A stretch of DNA of 64,000 bases from Calliopum simillimum (Eukaryota > Arthropoda > Insecta > Diptera > Lauxaniidae), in the NCBI GenBank assembly GCA_951812925.1, contig OX638370.1, positions 113,474,897 through 113,538,896 on the forward strand. The letters run 5' to 3'. The notes below the pieces were generated by a model. It saw only the letters and a list, made by a program, of their open reading frames with translations. It did no database searches and was not told the DNA's origin. Shown here one piece after another: positions 22,615 to 33,842 of the stretch. Position numbers and translations under genes: made by a program. Numbering within the stretch: position 1 is the stretch's first letter; the number at the start of each line of letters is the position of its first letter.

Positions 22615-22820
22615 TCACATGATGAACATTCAGATGATGAAATGCGCGATTGTGATTCTGTGGATGGAGAGCACATGAATGGTATTGGTGCTGGTGGACG
22701 TTTAAATTCATCTTTGACGAGTAACGGCGGTGATATGAGTTATGCTGGCGGTGGAGTTGGCATCGGTGGTGGTGGTGGTGGAGGTAGAAGTCCAGATCCA
22801 CAGACAGAAATGCAAATGAG
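22615..22820 (+). CDS. retn: retained / dead ringer, internal coding exon (acidic/Gly-rich)
   Basis: This is the first recognised exon of the ARID3-type transcription factor Retained (Dead ringer), a sequence-specific DNA-binding nuclear protein used in fly embryonic patterning, muscle and neural development. It is bordered by an ACAG acceptor and a GTAAGG donor. It encodes SHDEHSDDEMRDCDSVDGEH, then a Gly-rich stretch (GGGVGIGGGGGGGRSPDPQ). It starts in phase 0 and ends after two bases of an Arg/Ser codon. The acidic 'SDDEMRDCDSVDGEH' block followed by low complexity fits the N-terminal part of Drosophila Retained. The exon does not carry the initiator, which must lie upstream. The identity rests mainly on the linked ARID exon. 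Confidence 0.85.
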
Positions 22821-22917
22821 GTAAGGAAATTTTAACGATATTTTTTGGAGATTTGCCCAAAAATGATTTTTTCTCATGTTTCTCTACTAATTTCATTAAA
22901 CTTTTGGCGCATTTCAG

Positions 22918-23071
22918 TCATCATCATCAATTCCCGCCCAATCATCCTTTAGGTGCCCTTGGTAATTTCATGGGCATTGGCGGTCTGCATGGCATTCCAA
23001 ATCTACAGCAGCATAATGATGTGCTGGAAAAATTAAAAATGCAAGTACGGGATATGAAAGTGGGACTAATG
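22918..23071 (+). CDS. retn: retained / dead ringer, internal coding exon
   Basis: The exon follows a 97-bp intron (GTAAGG...TTTCAG). Its first base completes the split codon (AG+T, Ser). It encodes HHHQFPPNHPLGALGNFMG, then IGGLHGIPNLQQHNDVLEKL and KMQVRDMKVGLM, ending in phase 0 at a GTGAGT donor. The last part (NDVLEKLKMQVRDMKVGLM) is a charged amphipathic segment that may form a short helix. No known enzymatic or binding motif is present; the exon belongs to the N-terminal half of Retained before the ARID. Confidence 0.87.
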
Positions 23072-23182
23072 GTGAGTTTCGATTTTTTTCTAAAATTTAC
23101 TTTTATTTCGTGCCTTACAGTTATAATTAAAATTTAAAGAATATAATTAATTTTTCTGTTTGTTTTTCTTTTGTATTTTAAG

Positions 23183-23453
23183 GAACAAGATTATGCCGCA
23201 GCACATGCTGCTGCATTTGGTACCAATGTGCTACCTACACCCATCAATACTGCATTCTCTCTACCACCCACCTCTATGGCATCTTTTGGACATTCACCAC
23301 AAAATTTAGCAGCGGCAGCAGCAGCTGCTGCTGTGAACAGTGTTGCCAATGGTGCTGCAAATGGACAAAATTCAAATGTGACGGTAACAACGGCGCTGCC
23401 AAATGGTGGTAGCTTCTCGTTTACATCACCAACAGCGCCGAGCACAAAAGACG
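23183..23453 (+). CDS. retn: retained / dead ringer, internal coding exon (Ala-rich)
   Basis: The exon lies 111 bp after the previous one (GTGAGT...TTTTAAG acceptor). It starts EQDYAAAHAAAFGTN in phase 0 and runs in frame from the preceding exon. It encodes a Pro/Ser-rich stretch (PTPINTAFSLPPTSMASFG), an eight-Ala run (NLAAAAAAAAVNSVANGAAN) and a Ser/Thr-rich tail. It ends one base into a codon at a GTAAGT donor. Poly-Ala and Asn/Ser-rich linkers are typical of fly developmental transcription factors. The frame on the opposite strand is a shadow. No stop or frameshift is seen. Confidence 0.88.
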
Positions 23454-24124
23454 GTAAGTCAAATGGGGGAAAAATTTACTAAGATTTAATGAAAATTTTT
23501 TGAATCAGCCATATCCAAAAAGTTGTAGTACAATATATAAAATACAAAAAAAGTGGAACTCTTTCAAATGGTTAGTTCAGAAACAGAATTAGAACAAAAT
23601 TTTAAAATTTTTCAAGATCTTAATTATCGACTAACTCAACTATCTTTTCATCAATTCCAACAAATAAAACACTGTCAGAAACACAATTTATTGTCTTTAA
23701 AGCGCAATATTTTTAGTTGAATTCGGACTAGTCGTTCTTTTTATAGATCAGTTAAAGTCAAGTGTTACCCAGAAAAACATTTTTTTTTTTACGAAGACGG
23801 CAACACTACATCAGGGGAATTTTTTTTTTTACATTTCTAAGCTCAGCACACTCCAAGTAATTGAAACAAATTTAAATCTATCTGCTGTAAAACAGTGATT
23901 ATGCGAAAATGATGTCAAAATACTTATGGCACGACAAAATTCATTGTTCGTTTGGATTTTTACTCAATTCAATTCAATGAAATATGTAAATACGGTCTTT
24001 CTCCTGAGCATAATTTTTGCACCTTTATATGACAGTTCTGAGCATTCTAGATTCAAAAATAGATTTTGTCAAAATAATTATGTCGATTGTGGTATTCTTT
24101 ATCATGGTGATAGTCTAGCTAGAT
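23454..24124. other. retn intron, first part, no gene seen
   Basis: Intronic AT-rich DNA directly after the GTAAGT donor. The frame at 23926-24132 has no known motif. Confidence 0.55.
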
Positions 24125-24400
24125 ACAGATAAAAAATTCTGACTTGTTTCGCTGAGTTCTGACTTTCTATCAATAGGCACAAAAACTATTTCTATTTTTG
24201 TCACGTTCGTTTTATGTCTTTTTTTGAGTGTATCTTGAAACCAAGAATTTGCCTGCTATTAAAATTGGTATTAGTTACAGTGCTTCCTTAAAGCTATAAT
24301 GTAAAGTAAAAACTAAAATTAGAATATGTTTACTTCCACTTTTTTTGCACTTTAAATGTGTACAACGGTCACGTTCGTCAGCTGGGAATTGCCCATATGT
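24125..24400 (-). repeat. Dispersed repeat, copy 2 (inverse of 1855-2170)
   Basis: Read as reverse complement, it gives GACGAACGTGACCGT, AAAGTGCAAAAAAAGTGGAA, ACGAACGTGACAAAAAT and ACAAGTCAGAATTTTTTA in the same order as at 1855-2170. It lies within the retn intron. The shared core is about 270 bp. No inverted ends are obvious. Confidence 0.6.
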
Positions 24401-24939
24401 AAGTAAAATCCATAAGCAACCCGTCGTGACAAAAGAATTTTTGATACCATTAGAAAAAGGATAAAATTTTGAAGAAAACCCAGAAAGCGCGAAATAATGT
24501 TATGAATTGACGAAGTTATGGCAGTTTGAATTCTGTAGTTCAAAAAAGATAATTCAGCTTAGAGTTCGGAAATTTTCGAGTTAAAGTTCATTAAAGTTCG
24601 GTAAAAATAAATTTTTATACCATTTAGCGATTAATATGTCAACTAAAATCACCTCCAATTTAGCTTGAGATATGTAAGTAACGTTTGGTATCAAAAACCT
24701 TAAATCTGAAATTTTGAACTAAGGTCATGTTTTGTCCTGTACTGAAAACGAAACACTGGTAAGATTAGGACACTTTTGTCGCGACGCGTCACACATACTA
24801 AAGATAATTTAGTGTCCACCTCCTAAGAATTTGCCATATGTCATTGTTTCTCCCCCAGAAAAGAACTCTGCGTCTGGCCTCAAGCCTAACTTTATTGATA
24901 GAGATAACAAAGGTAATGAAATCTCGTAAAAAGTGTCAA

Positions 24940-25660
24940 AATTATTCCCAATTCTCACTCAAAGCTGGGAAGAAAACTAAAAACTTGATCACAGGCTCAT
25001 AACAGAAAAAGAAAAATTTGTCTTGTTCTGATTTAATTTCAAGGCTAAGACCAAGACTACTATGGTAGCCTAAATCTCCAAATGTAAAGGTGGTAGATCC
25101 ACGGGAGCAGTTGGTGTGGTTTAAACGCTCCTGTAACTGAAACACAAGCCATTCTTTGTAGTTTATATACTTAGTTTGACTTGTTGCTATTTTTTTTGCA
25201 CCTTTTTATACCATATGGGTGCTCCATAGGTAAAAATGGGTCTGACGATGGATCCAGATGGATGAGGGTACCAAGTGAGCTTTTCATCTAGATTCTAGAA
25301 CTACACCAAGATATTTAGTCTGACTGGAAAATTGGTATTACAATTTCATTAGGAATGGGTTTCCGCAAGAGTTATTTTTTTCCTTTTTTGGTGAATATGG
25401 TGATGGTAGTCTTTTGGGGATTAACCTTCAGACCAGAGTACACACACCATCCGACTTCTAAGTTAAGTGCCTCGTTTAATCTGGATGAGATCGACATCGT
25501 CGGCATATCCTTGTACTTTAAAATCGTTTGAACTGAGCAGGTGCAGAAGTTCATTAACTACAATGAACCAAATGAGCGGAGATAGCACTCCACCCTGAGG
25601 ACCGCCTCTTGAAGTCACCCAGCCTATTCTGCAGATTTTTCCGCAGCGACTTTTACATGT
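24940..25660 (-). mobile_element. R1/LOA-like LINE reverse transcriptase remnant
   Basis: The minus strand carries reverse transcriptase motifs of a non-LTR retrotransposon. SRGGPQGGVLSPLIW is at about 25610-25565 and GYADDVDL, the catalytic YADD box, at about 25510-25490. GLKVNPQKTTI follows, then a KYLGVVLES piece, RPIFTYGAPIW near 25240-25205, and LQRMACVSVTGAFK near 25165-25120. The frame shifts between these motifs and parts are missing, so the copy is dead. The 'PQGGVLSPL .. YADD .. YGAPIW .. LQRMAC' order matches R1/LOA-type LINEs. It lies antisense in the retn intron. Confidence 0.8.
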
Positions 25661-25867
25661 TCATAGACTTAAAAAATGCTTACTGGAAAGAGATTTGGCT
25701 AAAATGCGTTTGAGGCCAAATATAAATCATTCTACAAAGTATCAAAATATGTTTATAAATAAAATCGACCGGAAATTTTCTGAACGGAAAATATTCTCCG
25801 TATGCTACTGGTTTTTGTTGATTTTTTTTTCGTTTTTTTAATTTCCAGTACATAAATTGATAAATGT

Positions 25868-26118
25868 GGAGTACTTTTTCAAAAGGGCTTATAACCAAAA
25901 CGAGGCAAAAGTAATGTCATACACATTATTTGCATAATAATCGATTAGTGGATAAATCTGATTCTTTTAACTACATATAATTAATTTTAAGCCATCAGGT
26001 GAACTTTTCGTGAAAAAAAAACTCAATTTTATTTATTTATAACAAAGTTTCAGGCAATTAATATTATGATACTACTTTTGCCTCGTTTTGGTTATAAGCC
26101 CTTTTGAAAAATAACTCC
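25868..26118. mobile_element. 251-bp MITE next to a retn splice acceptor
   Basis: The ends are inverted over about 50 bp: left CAAAAGGGCTTATAACCAAA, ACGAGGCAAAAGTA; right inverse TACTTTTGCCTCGT, TTTGGTTATAAGCCCTTTTG. There are only a few mismatches. It ends 29 bp before the AG of the acceptor for the exon at 26148. No coding capacity is present. The duplication is not clean (TA is possible on both sides). Confidence 0.85.
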
Positions 26119-26147
26119 TCAAATTTTCTTTTAACTTATCATTTCAG

Positions 26148-26248
26148 TAAATCCAGCTTCGAATTCTTCCACATCCAGTGAGGCTTCAAATTCATCACAA
26201 CAAAATAACGGTTGGAGTTTTGAGGAGCAATACAAACAAGTGCGGCAG
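26148..26248 (+). CDS. retn: retained / dead ringer, exon leading into the ARID
   Basis: A short exon with an ATTTCAG acceptor and a GTAAGC donor. The first two bases complete the Val codon split with the exon at 23183-23453 (G+TA). It encodes VNPASNSSTSSEASNSSQQ, then NNGWSFEEQYKQVRQ, ending in phase 0. The WSFEEQ-KQ-RQ segment immediately precedes the ARID core in Drosophila Retained and in the extended ARID of ARID3 proteins. The exon is followed by a 26.9-kb intron. A MITE ends 29 bp upstream of the acceptor AG, leaving little host sequence for the branch point. Confidence 0.92.
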
Positions 26249-26397
26249 GTAAGCGCAAATTTTAGTATATATTTTCGAGCTACCCACTTATGTTTATTTG
26301 AAATAAATGAAATTGCAACTCCCGGTGCTAATTGTCTCATCTAAGTATGTGGGTTAAGTACTTTCAGATATATTATATATACAATACATTTTTTTAA

Positions 26398-26510
26398 GGG
26401 CGTGGTACCGCCCATTTTTCCCTTGGACATTATTTGCGCCGAAACTCTAAATACATATACCAAATCTCATCCATGTCCGTTAAATATTTTCAGCGATATA
26501 ATATAAGTTT
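26398..26510 (+). repeat. GGGCGTGGTACCGCCC module
   Basis: The block at 26398-26413 reads GGGCGTGGTACCGCCC. It is followed by CATTTTTCCC, GGACATTATTTG, CAAATCTCATCCATG and GTTAAATATTTTCAG. The same order is seen at 2433-2690 and inverted at 11740-11920. Confidence 0.6.
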
Positions 26511-26519
26511 TTTGGAAAC

Positions 26520-26925
26520 ACGAAAAAAACGAATTATCCAAGAGGGAACCCTTGGGTGAAAAACATTTTTTTCAACTAAACGTTTCAACTAAAGTTTCAT
26601 GACTTTTTACATGAAACGCGTAGAAAACACGCAAAGATTTTTGGTTCCGGCATCCGAGGTGGACTCCTTGGAACAAAAAAATTTTTTAACTAAAAGGTCG
26701 TTACAAATCATGTAACGCGTAGAAAAACGAAAAAAAAATGTTTTTAATTTCTGGTTCCAACATCCTAGGGGGACCCTTGGGTAAAAAAATCTTTTTTCCA
26801 CTAAAATGTTGTAAAATGTCATGAAACGCGTAGAAAACTCATAAAAAGAAAAAAAATTTTGGTTCCGGCATCCTAGGGGGGACCCTTGGGTGAAAAAAAA
26901 AACCGAAAAAAACTTATGATGCAGA
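26520..26925 (+). repeat. About 120-bp tandem repeat, 3-4 units
   Basis: Units contain GGTTCCGGCATCCTAGGGGG, ACCCTTGGGTGAAAAA, TTTTTTCAACTAAA and ATGAAACGCGTAGAAAAC. They recur near 26540, 26640, 26752 and 26862. The minus-strand frame at 26607-26987 comes from these units. Confidence 0.75.
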
Positions 26926-29607
26926 AACACGCGGTGAACGGTCCAGCTGTTTGGGAGTCTATACAGAACATACAGACAGACATACATTCATTTTTATATA
27001 CATATATACATAGATTGACTGTTAGATGAAATATTGTTTCTGTCATAATTATTGGTATTATTTTTCTTCTAATAATTGTCCTGACGTTCCATTTGAATTT
27101 TTATTTTTTAACGGTCATAAATACATTTTCTTAGCAGTACAAATATTTACACACACTAACTTGTTCCCCTTTCAATAAACTCTTTATAAACACTTATATT
27201 AACGAGCCCCCACAAAAAGTGCTAATGAATCTTCTTCGCTCATTTGTTTCTTGTTTTTATTCTTTTTATTTGGTTGTATCTTTCAGTTAATATAGGCCCC
27301 CTTCTACATTTTCTTAGATATGAAGATGACTGACTGCATGTGGCAGCATTTGCAACTGCATTTAGATTCATTTTTTCTTTTTTTTTTGTAATGTGTCGAT
27401 TGATTTGATGCTGCATTTTTATTTAAAAAACAAATTTTAGCAGTAATTTTGCAACTTTTTGCAAACATTGTGAATTTGATCTTTCAACAATGTTATGTTA
27501 TTAACACTTAATAACTTTTATGTCAGAATTTTTGTAACTTTTTATTCAAATTTTTTAAGATGCATTTTAATAGAGTTAATAAGATGAATATTTTTATTTG
27601 GAACTATTAATTATTTTTTTCTCACGCTGTAAAATTCTTAAATTTACCAATTAAAATAAAAATAAAATCTAGTTTCAAAAATTTCCTCAAGTACTGCGCA
27701 CTCCAGGGTGTCTGCTGAGAAACCTGAAAGTTTCTCAAAGTGCACATCTTTACAAACTGTTTGTGTGTAAACACTGCATAAGATCATTCAAGATCATCAT
27801 TATGGTTTTTACTTCAAGAGATCAAAACAAGTTTCTCATCTGCCGCACAGTATCATGCACAGCAGATCCTGTTTTACTTTAAAATGCTTTAGTATTTTCT
27901 ACGACAATTCATCACTTTGAGCACAAAACAAAAGATACCAGAAGCAACATCCTTATAAATGTTTGAATATCTATAAGTCAATAACTGTCATCATATAAAA
28001 ATAATAAATAATATATTGAATCATAACTAACATAATAAGGCTTAAACGTCATCCAAAAGCTAGTTAGTTATTTTTAAATACTTTTTAACAAGTCTAGACT
28101 TTTAGAATTCTATGAAATTAACACATTTCAATGCATTAACAAGTTGCTTTTCCTCTTTGGTTGATCATATCCAAGACCAGAAGAGAAGAAACAAGCATTA
28201 AAATCTTGCAACCATGCATGTTAACTTCAAAGGGTACCACCAGCACTGCAGAGTCCGCTTTTTCCCTAAGGAAGTCACTTAGTGCACGTTCGTTGTTGTA
28301 AAGGCACTGGCAGTTTAATGCATTTAGTGTTGAGTTGACTTGTTGTGTTGAGTGTTGGCCAACAGACGTTATAATTAAAGAAACAAATAATGAACACTAT
28401 AATTGAGGTAATGAAGGAATGAGAGAAGTGAAAAGCATATGATCTTGGAAATGAAAAATTGAAGTTTTACATTTCTCATTGAAACTTAAGTAGCTAGTGT
28501 ATTTCTTTCATTCTAGAAAGTTAAACGGATTGTAATTTTGCACATTTTATTGTTTTAAACAGCTAATTAGAAAGTATTGGGTGGCTTAGCTGGAATTCTT
28601 TTTTATTTACGGTTTTTAAACGGGGATTTTTCTTTAAGGGGATTTTTTAAAATTTTGCTTTTAATCTCCTTTTAGATCATACGGCCTTCATTCATAACGT
28701 TCTTCAATCGTGTTCGGTGTTTAGTTAGTCGACAATAATTCGAATATTCTTTAGATTATATATGATATTGAACACCACCACTGGCAACAATGTTTTTTTC
28801 CATATTTTTGATGAAATATCTATCACCCAATTATTCTTTAAAATACCAAAAACTAAAAGGACATTGTTCAGAGGTTTTGAAGCAGAAAATTAAAGATCTT
28901 GCATAAAAGTGCAAAAAATCACTATTTTAAGGTCAACTTAAAGCTATATAACAAAATCAAACAAAGACGAATTTTGTAAATAATTACAGATAGCAAAAAC
29001 TATCCTCAACAAGCTGTACTTAAACTATTTTTCAATTGAATCACTACTTTTGGAATTATAAGCTTTTTAAAAAAGGAATAACCCAAGCTGATGTTTCAGT
29101 AGAAGATGACAAAGTTTAAATTTTTTTTACCTTAAATACTGTTCGCATAATAGACAGCATAATAATAGACTTCTAACATTTGTATGTTCTTGGACTTTGC
29201 GATTATCGCAAGCAATAAAGAGCTCGGGCTATCGATCTATAAAACAGACAATAGACCGGGTTGAAATTTAGATTCATCCCGAAACCCACTGAAAAGTTAG
29301 TGGAACTCATGAAAACGATATCTGTATCATTTTTTTTTTTCATTCTGAGAAAATCCTGTGGAGCACTTTCGATTCTACTAAAGGTCTATTTTGGCTAAAA
29401 AAACATGTTTCTTGATCATAACTCTTTTCTTTATTGGAAAATAAATACCCAAGAGTGCTTTAGAAATAAAGCTTATGTTTTTACAAAAATTTTGGCGTTT
29501 AAAATTTGTTTATTTTTTTTGGGTTATAGATAATATTCGGTTCCAAAAATCGATTTTTTTAAGGTTTTTCAATAACGATTTCGGAAAAACGATTTTTTAC
29601 TCTGAAG

Positions 29608-29835
29608 CAAGGCATCTAACGAAAAAAGTGTACATGGCAAGAAATGCTTAGAATTGTTCAAAAAATATGTATGAATTTTTTCAGAATTTCTTGAGATATT
29701 TTATAATTTTTCAAAACTTGGTCAAAAAAATAAAAAATAAAAAACAAATTCCAAAAATTCTGAAAAAATTCACACCAATTCTTTGAAGAATTCTAAGCAT
29801 TTTATGTCATATGAAACTTTTTCGTAGATGCCTTG
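29608..29835. repeat. Inverted repeat with about 85-bp arms
   Basis: The left arm CAAGGCATCTAACGAAAAAA ... AATGCTTAGAATT ... GAATTTTTTCAGAATTT is the inverse of the right arm ending AGATGCCTTG (29826-29835). A single related arm occurs at 15232-15310, and a partial one follows near 29930-29990. It is probably a small foldback MITE. No duplication was identified. Confidence 0.6.
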
Positions 29836-31377
29836 AATTTAAGTAAACCTAACATTTTGCTGACAAACGTGAGCTTAACAGCAAAAAACTCAGTTTGATA
29901 AATGTTTTGAAAAAAAAAAAAATAAAAAATTCCAAAAATTCTGGAAAAATTCACTCGTATCCTTTGGACAATTGTAAGCATGCTCTGGTTTCTGAATATC
30001 TGCAGAAAATGGTATACAGTTACCTCAGCAATAGAACTCAAGCTTACGACACTGACAGGGGCATGCACCAATAACGGCTGATCCGGTTCTGGGTTCCATT
30101 TTTGGTCCAAACCTTTGAACAGTTTGCTACGAAGACATATTAGACATGGTATATTATGCATTGAGATGCCAGAAAACACCGTAAAAACAAGTCACAGATA
30201 ATTTTCAAAGTCTTGTTGTCTAAAAAACGAAAATTTAGTTTTAAAATTATATCATCAATCACTCATATAAATAAGTAGATCAAGAACTTAGTAATATATG
30301 TTACAAAAAGGGTCTAACAATCATTGTTTATTCAGCAAAATCTCGAAAGTTATTCTGTCCAATGGCGTATCAGCTTAAAGAATATTTGACTTTCAATATG
30401 AAACTATAAAGTTTTTTTCCTTTCAATTTACCAACCGTGAAATTGCGTTGTCATTTTAAATGTAAATCCATAGACATGTGCATTCTTTGGAAACTTTTCC
30501 GCACTTCAGACGATGATGTGCAAAGCAATAATGGCCTTTATAAATGTTCCTCCATTAATTACCACTTAAAGCCTTGCCTCCCCGAAATTACAATCTCAAT
30601 TGCAGTTTATATTAATTAAGCTATCACATTAAGTGTACAGTGTACAACCCTATAGACGACGAATTTATTGGCAGCATTTAATTAACCCAACCTCAAACCA
30701 CTTACATCAGTCGAATCGATTTGGTTTTTATGCGTAGATCTATAAAAATGAGGGAAAATTTCCCTGAGAACTGCAACAGTTTGTGTGCGCATAAAATTTC
30801 TACATATCCATACATACGCGTACGTAGAAATACATACGGACATGTTGAGTTAATTAAACGCATCTTCATTACATTTCTTGGCCGCAGCCTTTCTTTCTTC
30901 CTGCTGCTCTCTCTATTTAAAGTACAATTATTTTACGGTACCTTGGTACATTTTTCATTAACAATAAAGTTGATTCGTTTCGCACTATAAAATGTATGTT
31001 TTTCATACTCTGTTGGTGTGCTTAACTTTGGCAAAATGTTTTTTTTTTTTTTTGGTATAAAAACTTTATGTTTCATGTCTCATCACATTTTGTAAGATAT
31101 ATATAAATCGTTCTTTGCTTGATCCCGTCAATTTGATTTATGTCGACCATTCTGTTTTGAACACTTCCTTGACACTGTCGTGACGAATGCATATCAGATT
31201 TGTGGTACAGATTAAGTGTTTTCTTTTGCTTTTGTCTTCAGCGCAACGTAGGTGTTACTTGTTTAATTTCGGTTCTGCTTTGTCGAAATTTTAATCCTTT
31301 TGGTTTGATAGTTTTAATCCTTCAAGAAAATTGGAATTACATACAATAGTATTGTTGTGTTGTAAGTATATGTAAAT

Positions 31378-31465
31378 ATATGTACTCTTATTTACAGGTG
31401 TTGATGTGTTTTATATATTTAATATGTACTCTTATTTACAAGTGTTGATGTATTTCATACATTAT
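31378..31465 (+). repeat. Direct duplication of about 54 bp
   Basis: ATATGTACTCTTATTTACA + GGTGTTGATGTGTTTTATA is repeated immediately as ATATGTACTCTTATTTACA + AGTGTTGATGTATTTCATA. This is a simple recent tandem duplication. Confidence 0.7.
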
Positions 31466-31928
31466 ACATATATCTTAGATTGTAATTCTAGAAACTTTTC
31501 TCTCCAAGTAGTTCCCCTGCAGGACCACGGACTATTCCAAAACTAGTTTGCAAACTACTTCATGGGAGAAACTGACTAGTCCAAAGTCTGGTCCCATCAC
31601 AAATAAAATTCCACTTACGTTTTGTATTGTTTGTCATTGGACGTAACCAATTGTCTCCTTACGCATTACATTGAGACCAGAAAAAGGTCAATTGTCTCCT
31701 TATGCATTACATTTGGACCAAAAAAAAATACTGTTTTTTTTTTATTTATTTATAAATTTCAAAGAATTTAACTTTATATACAAATCTACACAAAAACATC
31801 AAAAGATTTCATAGACAAATGTGCTAAAGAATTCGTTTTATATTTCTGAGCATTGTGTTACGGGTTCCAATCTTGGTGTGGATGAATTTTTTTTTATTAA
31901 TTTTTTTATTATTTTATACTTCGGCTAT

Positions 31929-33315
31929 CACGGTGTGCCTTAACCCGTTCTAAATCGGACATCGTAGCACATCAAATTTTTTTCCAGATTCTGTTTACTT
32001 ATCGTTCAAATGATGCATAAAAAAATTTTCACTCGTGACTCCTCGACTAAATTTTGAGATAATCGCTTTTCCAATTGGGGCATTTTCCCATACAAAAAGA
32101 AAAAAAAAATTTTTTTAACTACATTAAACAAAAATTAAAATAATCACAATCGATGTGTTTTGCGATGCTACACGCGAATCCAACCTCAGAATTGCTCTAT
32201 CGTGTATAGTTTATGAGATATTGTAACCTAAAGACCAAAAAAAGTCGTTTTTTGCCATTTTTTGAAGTCATATAACTATGTAACATATCATTTAATCATC
32301 AAATGTGGCTTAGATACTTGAAAGCCCCAATCTTTTCCTTTAAAACCTAATTTAAATTATATTTATATCTTCATGCTTCTAAGAGACATCGTAGACCGAA
32401 ATATTGTCAAAACGGGTTTTTTGCACTTTTGTGTCTTTTTAGGTTAGGATATCTTTGAAGAAAAAAAAGATATCAACATAACTTAAATTAGGTTTTAAAG
32501 GCAAAGATTAGGACTTTAAAGTTGCTTACCAGATTTAACAAAATTAAAATTTCTTTCACATTTTAAACATGTTCAACGAACCGACCATTTCAAAATTCAG
32601 CCGTATGCCATACACGTATCAACAACTCTCGGGGTGTCAAACGGCTGAATTTAGAAGTAGTCGGTTCGTTGAACATGTTTAAAATGTGAAAGAAATTTTA
32701 ATTTTGTTAAATCTGGTAAGCAACTTTAAAGTCCTAATCTTTGCCTTTAAAACCTAATTTAAGTTATGTTGATATCTTTTTTTTCTTCAAAGATATCCTA
32801 ACCTAAAAAGACACAAAAGTGCAAAAAACCCGTTTTGACAATATTTCGGTCTACGATGTCTCTTAGAAGCATGAAGATATAAATATAATTTTAATTAGGT
32901 TTTAAAGGAAAAGATTAGGGCTTTCAAGTATTTAAGCCACATTTGATGAATAAATGATATGTTACATAGTTATATGACTTCAAAAAATGACAAAAAACGA
33001 CTTTTTTTGGTCTTTAGGTTACAATATCTCATAAACTATACACGATAGAGCAATTCTGAGGTTGGATTCGCGTTTAGCATCGCAAAACACATCGATTGTG
33101 ATTATTTTAATTTTTGTTTAATGTAGTTAAAAAAATTTTTTTTTCTTTTTGTATGGGAAAATGCCCCAATTGGAAAAGCGATTATCTCAAAATTTAGTCG
33201 AGGAGTCACGAGTAAAAATTTTTTTATGCATCATTTGAACGATAAGTAAACAGAATCAGGAAAAAAATTTGATGTGCTACGACGTCCGATTTAGAACGGG
33301 TTAAGGCACACCGTG
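31929..33315. mobile_element. Long foldback element, CACGGTG ends, 4-bp duplication
   Basis: Two arms of about 676 bp (31929-32604 and 32641-33315) are close inverse copies around a 36-nt spacer. The outer ends are CACGGTGTGCCTTAACCCG and CGGGTTAAGGCACACCGTG, flanked by CTAT on both sides (31925-31928, 33316-33319). No protein is encoded. The interior AGGTTAGGATATCT / AAGATATC / TTAGGTTTTAAAGG block is shared with the element at 37137-38086. CAC ends and a 4-bp duplication resemble Chapaev-type (CMC) elements, and the first seven bases are also close to Transib/RSS ends. The class is not settled. Confidence 0.88.
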
Positions 33316-33410
33316 CTATGTTGGACGCTTGTTTCATTTTACGCTCGGAAGACTCTTCAGACAAGTTGTGTACAAATTAATAGAAATTCAAAAACTGGAA
33401 TTGAAAATCA

Positions 33411-33475
33411 CCGAGTGGAGGATTTGAACCTGGGCCTCTGTACGCAGCGCAAGCCATTAGACCGATACACTATCG
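33411..33475 (-). repeat. tRNA-like sequence (SINE head or tRNA pseudogene)
   Basis: On the minus strand an A-box-like TCGGTCTAATGG (33465-33454) precedes GGTTCAAATCC, a perfect B box (33430-33420). The spacing is about 46 bp, close to but shorter than a normal tRNA. The T stem and acceptor stem do not pair well, so an active tRNA gene is unlikely. Confidence 0.5.
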
Positions 33476-33699
33476 TTTGCTCTTATTCATAGTCGACAAA
33501 CTTCCAAATAGTACATACGTAGCCAATAACGTTATATTTTTACATAATCGATACACAAATAAACCACTTTTAGTACTAATGATGGATTATGCAATACATT
33601 CGGACCATTTCTAATACAAGTGACTAGTGAAGAGCAAAATTAGTCTTGGTCTTGCTCACAATGATTGTCAAGACCAAGACTGCTTTTAAGTCTTGCGAA

Positions 33700-33842
33700 T
33701 TTAAGTTAATAGGTGTGTCACGCCTCTTTGAATCATAAAATCATGTCTCAATTCGAAATTTGACATCTTACAAACCCAACTGCTTTGTAAAAATAAGGTT
33801 TGGAAATTTTGAATACTCAACAATCTTTAGAAATGTTTTCAA
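33700..33842 (+). repeat. Dispersed repeat shared with 54505-54640
   Basis: The run from CACGCCTCTTTGAA through TTTGACATCTTA and AATAAGGTTTGGAAATTTTG to ACTCAACAATCTTTAG is matched in order at 54505-54640 with moderate divergence. The class is unknown. A mariner fragment follows it directly here but not at the other copy. Confidence 0.55.

Noticed and set aside
22547..22801. His-rich minus-strand frame opposite the first retn exon
   Set aside because: It is the reverse reading of GGT/GAT-rich retn coding sequence; the plus-strand exon has proper splice borders and frame continuity.
30000..30180. Possible LINE fragment on the minus strand
   Set aside because: The frame is open, but no reverse transcriptase, endonuclease or RNase H motif could be identified.
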